From positions 1-64,000 of the forward strand of contig CALUPG010000011.1 of NCBI GenBank assembly GCA_944322565.1: 64,000 nt of DNA, given 5' to 3'. This stretch comes from an uncultured Bacteroidales bacterium. Lineage in GTDB: Bacteria; Bacteroidota; Bacteroidia; Bacteroidales; UBA932. Positions 61,538 to 64,000 of this stretch are shown one piece after another. A program made the position numbers and the translations under genes. The notes beneath the pieces were generated by a model. It did no database searches. It was not told the DNA's origin and worked only from the letters and a program-made list of their open reading frames with translations. Within the stretch, counting starts at the first letter, position 1. Every line of letters begins with the position of its first letter.

Positions 61538-62668
61538 ATGGAAAAGGATATTGTCGACCTTTATGAACTGCAGACAAGACTGAAGGAGGGGGTAGAGCGG
61601 ACATTCCCTGAAAAGGTGTGGCTGAAGGCTGAAATCAGTGCCGTCAAGGCCAGGCCGGGCGGGCACTGCTATCTTGAGCTGTCGCAGAGCGGAGACGGGG
61701 GACTCGTCGCCAAGGCGCAGGCCATCATCTGGGCTTCAAAATACAGGATTCTCTCCCCGTTCTTTGAGTCTGTGGCAGGCAGCCCGATTTCAGAGGGAAT
61801 GCTGGTTCTTGTGCGTGTGCAGGTGAATTTCAGTCAGTTGTATGGTCTTTCGCTCATTATAGACGACATTGACCCTTCGTGGTCTCTCGGAGAAAAGGAA
61901 AAGGAGAGGCTGCGCACCATAGCCAGACTGAAGGAGGAAGGGCTGATGGAACTGCAGAAGGAACTCGCCCTCCCGTCGCTGCCTTATCGTCTGGCTGTGG
62001 TCTCTGCCCCGGATGCGGCAGGATACAGGGATTTCATGAGACACCTTCATGAGAATGACTACGGATTTGTCTTCAGTACGGAACTGTTTCCCGCCCTGAT
62101 GCAGGGCGCGGGGGCTGCTGTTTCCATGTCGGCGGCCATTGACGCTGCAGAGGCATCGGGAGAGAAATTCGATGCTTTGCTGATATTGAGGGGCGGTGGA
62201 GCCAAGCTGGATCTTGCCTGCTATGACGATTATGTGCTTGCCTCGCGCATTGCGCGCTGTTCCCTGCCTGTGCTGACGGCTGTCGGTCATGACCAGGATG
62301 TGCATGTGTGCGATATGGTGGCATGGACTTCAGTAAGGACGCCGACGGCCCTTGCCGACTGGTTCATAGACCTGTATGCGGGAGAAGACGCGATGCTCCA
62401 GTCTTTTGCCTCAAGGCTCAGGATGGCTTTCCTGAACAAGATAACGGCGATGGAGAGCCGTCTGCAGCTGCTGGAGACCAGGATAAGGTCGGCGGATCCT
62501 CGGAATATACTGCGTAGGGGGTATGTGCTGGTGCTTGACGGCAGCGGCCATGTCGCGCGCGGAGCCGCAGGTCACAAGCCGGGAGACAGGCTGACAATGA
62601 TGTATCACGACGGCAGCCTCGGATGTGTCGTCGAGTCCGCAGAACTTAAGAACAATATTTCTCAATAA
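61538..62668 (+). CDS. xseA: Exodeoxyribonuclease VII large subunit (short form)
   Basis: Large subunit of the single-strand-specific exonuclease VII. An N-terminal OB fold (~20-100) is followed by the catalytic domain with VVSAPDAAGYRDFMRHL, LILRGGGAKLDLACYDDYVLA, AVGHDQDVHVCDMVAW and RTPTALADWF. The coiled-coil region that binds XseB is short (~280-330), and a small C-terminal beta part follows. 376 residues compares with about 456 in E. coli, so the coiled coil is trimmed. xseB starts 1 base after the stop. Confidence 0.92.
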   Translation: MEKDIVDLYELQTRLKEGVERTFPEKVWLKAEISAVKARPGGHCYLELSQSGDGGLVAKAQAIIWASKYRILSPFFESVAGSPISEGMLVLVRVQVNFSQLYGLSLIIDDIDPSWSLGEKEKERLRTIARLKEEGLMELQKELALPSLPYRLAVVSAPDAAGYRDFMRHLHENDYGFVFSTELFPALMQGAGAAVSMSAAIDAAEASGEKFDALLILRGGGAKLDLACYDDYVLASRIARCSLPVLTAVGHDQDVHVCDMVAWTSVRTPTALADWFIDLYAGEDAMLQSFASRLRMAFLNKITAMESRLQLLETRIRSADPRNILRRGYVLVLDGSGHVARGAAGHKPGDRLTMMYHDGSLGCVVESAELKNNISQ

Positions 62669-62669
62669 A

Positions 62670-62915
62670 ATGAAAGACGGGAACATACATGAAGACAAGC
62701 CTGCGGGGGCATTTGACTATGCGGCCGCAGTGGCGGAGCTGGAGAAGATAGCGGCAAAAGTCGAGTCCGATGATGTCGGAATCGAGGATATGGACAAATG
62801 CATCAGGCGTACGGAGGAACTTATTTCCGGCTGCCGGAGGTATCTCCGCTCCGCCCGGGACAGGGCTGCGGCCCTGGACTCGGACGAGACGCCCGGACAT
62901 CAGGGCAATGTTTGA
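62670..62915 (+). CDS. xseB: Exodeoxyribonuclease VII small subunit
   Basis: 81 residues, starting at MKDGNIHEDK; the helical hairpin typical of XseB is seen in FDYAAAVAELEKIAAKVESDD and IEDMDKCIRRTEELISGCRR (heptad-like). Several copies coat the XseA coiled coil. The longer frame only overlaps xseA. Directly follows xseA and overlaps a possible early glgB start (62908) by 8 bases. Confidence 0.9.
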   Translation: MKDGNIHEDKPAGAFDYAAAVAELEKIAAKVESDDVGIEDMDKCIRRTEELISGCRRYLRSARDRAAALDSDETPGHQGNV

Positions 62916-62955
62916 GGATGTTTTTGATAACCACAAGATATACAGAACACTGACT

Positions 62956-64000
62956 ATGGACAAGAAAAAGGAAATGATTTATGACAATGACCCCTGGCTT
63001 GAACCATATAAGGATGCGATAGACAGGAGGCATGAGCGGATTCTTGCCGAGCGCAGGCGGATTGCCGCAGAAGGAAGACTTTCTGACGCATGCAACAACC
63101 ATCTCTATTACGGGATGCACCGGTGTGATGACGGCTCATGGGTCTTCAGGGAGTGGGCTCCGCATGCCACCAAGATTTATCTCATCGGTGAATTCAACAA
63201 CTGGAAGAGGACGGAGGCATACGCCTTGAGACCTGTAGGGAACGGGAATTGGGAGATTCGTCTTGAGTCAATGTTCCTTTCGCACGGGGAACTCTACAAG
63301 CTGTACATCGAATGGCCCGGGGGCGGTGGAGAACGGCTTCCTGCCTATGTGACAAGGGCGGTCCAGGATCCTGAGACGAAGACATTCTGTGCCCAGGTAT
63401 GGGCTCCTGACAAGCCGTACCGCTGGAAATACGGACGTCCGGGCAGGAGGGAGCATCCTTTGATATATGAATGTCACATCGGCATGAGTTCGGAAGAGGA
63501 GAAAGTGTCGACATTCTCCGAGTTCCGGGAGAATGTGCTTCCGTATATAAAGGATCTCGGATATGACACGCTGCAGATAATGGCGCTCCAGGAACATCCT
63601 TATTATGGTTCGTTCGGCTATCAGGTCTCCAACTTCTATGCCCTGAGTTCCCGCTTCGGCACTCCTGACGAATTCAAGGCACTTGTGGATGAAGCTCATG
63701 CTGCCGGGATTGCCGTGGTGATGGACATAGTCCACTCGCATTCTGTGGACAATGAGCTCGAGGGGCTCGGGATGTTCGACGGGAAGGACGACATTTATTT
63801 CTATTCGGGAGACAGGGGGAGGCATCCTGCCTGGGGCTCGAGATGTTTCAACTACGGGAAGTACGAGACAATGGCTTTCCTCCTTTCCAACTGCAAGTTC
63901 TGGATGGAGGAATATCATATTGACGGCTTCCGCTTCGACGGTGTGACCAGCATGCTGTACTGGGACCATGGCCTCGGAAAGGCTTTTGTCGGCTATGACA
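62956..64000 (+). CDS. glgB: 1,4-alpha-glucan branching enzyme, 3' end outside the window
   Basis: The frame runs to the right edge (348 residues seen). It begins with NDPWLEPYKDAIDRRHERI and a CBM48-like domain (SWVFREWAPHATKIYLIGEF), then the GH13 barrel: YECHIGMSSEE, DLGYDTLQIMALQEHPYYGS, VVMDIVHSHSVDN (first conserved Asp-His region) and HIDGFRFDGVTSML with the nucleophile Asp. It is the short, eukaryote-like GH13_8 branching enzyme found in Bacteroidota, introducing alpha-1,6 branches into glycogen. ATG 62956 gives the usual N-terminus; ATG 62908 is in frame and overlaps xseB by 8 bases, so it may be the real start. Confidence 0.9.
   Translation, partial: MDKKKEMIYDNDPWLEPYKDAIDRRHERILAERRRIAAEGRLSDACNNHLYYGMHRCDDGSWVFREWAPHATKIYLIGEFNNWKRTEAYALRPVGNGNWEIRLESMFLSHGELYKLYIEWPGGGGERLPAYVTRAVQDPETKTFCAQVWAPDKPYRWKYGRPGRREHPLIYECHIGMSSEEEKVSTFSEFRENVLPYIKDLGYDTLQIMALQEHPYYGSFGYQVSNFYALSSRFGTPDEFKALVDEAHAAGIAVVMDIVHSHSVDNELEGLGMFDGKDDIYFYSGDRGRHPAWGSRCFNYGKYETMAFLLSNCKFWMEEYHIDGFRFDGVTSMLYWDHGLGKAFVGYD

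Overview
This window reads as chromosomal DNA of a member of the Bacteroidales (Bacteroidota), probably an uncultured gut- or rumen-type lineage of moderate G+C; I cannot name the genus. The reasons are: BACON, DUF5689, DUF3127 and DUF4783 proteins; a TonB-dependent receptor with an N-terminal carboxypeptidase-regulatory-like domain; a short SerA with Lys in the usual His position; an Asp-type MurA; A-rich gene starts rather than Shine-Dalgarno sequences; and several matches to the Bacteroidota promoter (TTTG ... TAnnTTTG). I see no insertion sequence, phage, CRISPR array, tRNA or rRNA. Coding density is very high and only one gap exceeds 300 bases (61218-61537).

Layout. 1-7475 (+): a surface locus of a BACON protein (cut by the window edge), a lipoprotein DRGH nuclease, a secreted EEP-family phosphodiesterase/nuclease, a TonB-dependent receptor and a DUF5689 lipoprotein, plausibly for capture of extracellular nucleic acid or another phosphodiester. 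A composite hairpin repeat follows (7481-7571), with a second copy at 14033-14177. 7615-11343 (-): manA, a ROK sugar kinase and gpmI. 11473-14001 (+): RNase R. 14259-15285 (-): exported thioredoxin and ferritin. 15442-25345 (-): a seven-gene run serC-serA-DUF1015-ftcD-hutU-hutH-hutI joining serine synthesis to histidine degradation. 25390-27497 (-): pyrI, pyrB, yigZ. 27654-29058 (+): a pRiA4b ORF-3-like protein and miaA. 29170-31670 (-): a DUF3127 protein, an FKBP lipoprotein and nhaA.

31769-33982 (+): recQ. 34027-36589 (-): a PHP phosphatase and fhs. 36694-44063 (+): DUF308 protein, dnaG, metG, murB, murA. 44097-46880 (-): O-methyltransferase, M16 protease and a secreted protein of unknown function. 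46958-49586 (+): dnaX and lptB. 49580-57236: an NtrX-like response regulator and a 1200-residue NtrY-like kinase on the minus strand, separated by cmk-ispH-efp on the plus strand, with rlmH next to the kinase. 57402-57803 (+): DUF4783 protein. 57962-61217 (-): der, a small Cys-rich membrane protein, prs and engB. 61538-64000 (+): xseA, xseB and the start of glgB, cut by the window edge.

Metabolic links: FtcD passes a one-carbon unit from histidine to tetrahydrofolate and releases glutamate, SerC uses glutamate as amino donor, and Fhs loads formate on the same folate pool. The least-explained items are the nuclease/TonB locus, the composite hairpin repeat, the split two-component system whose regulator has no DNA-binding domain, and the DUF1015 protein inside the ser-hut run.
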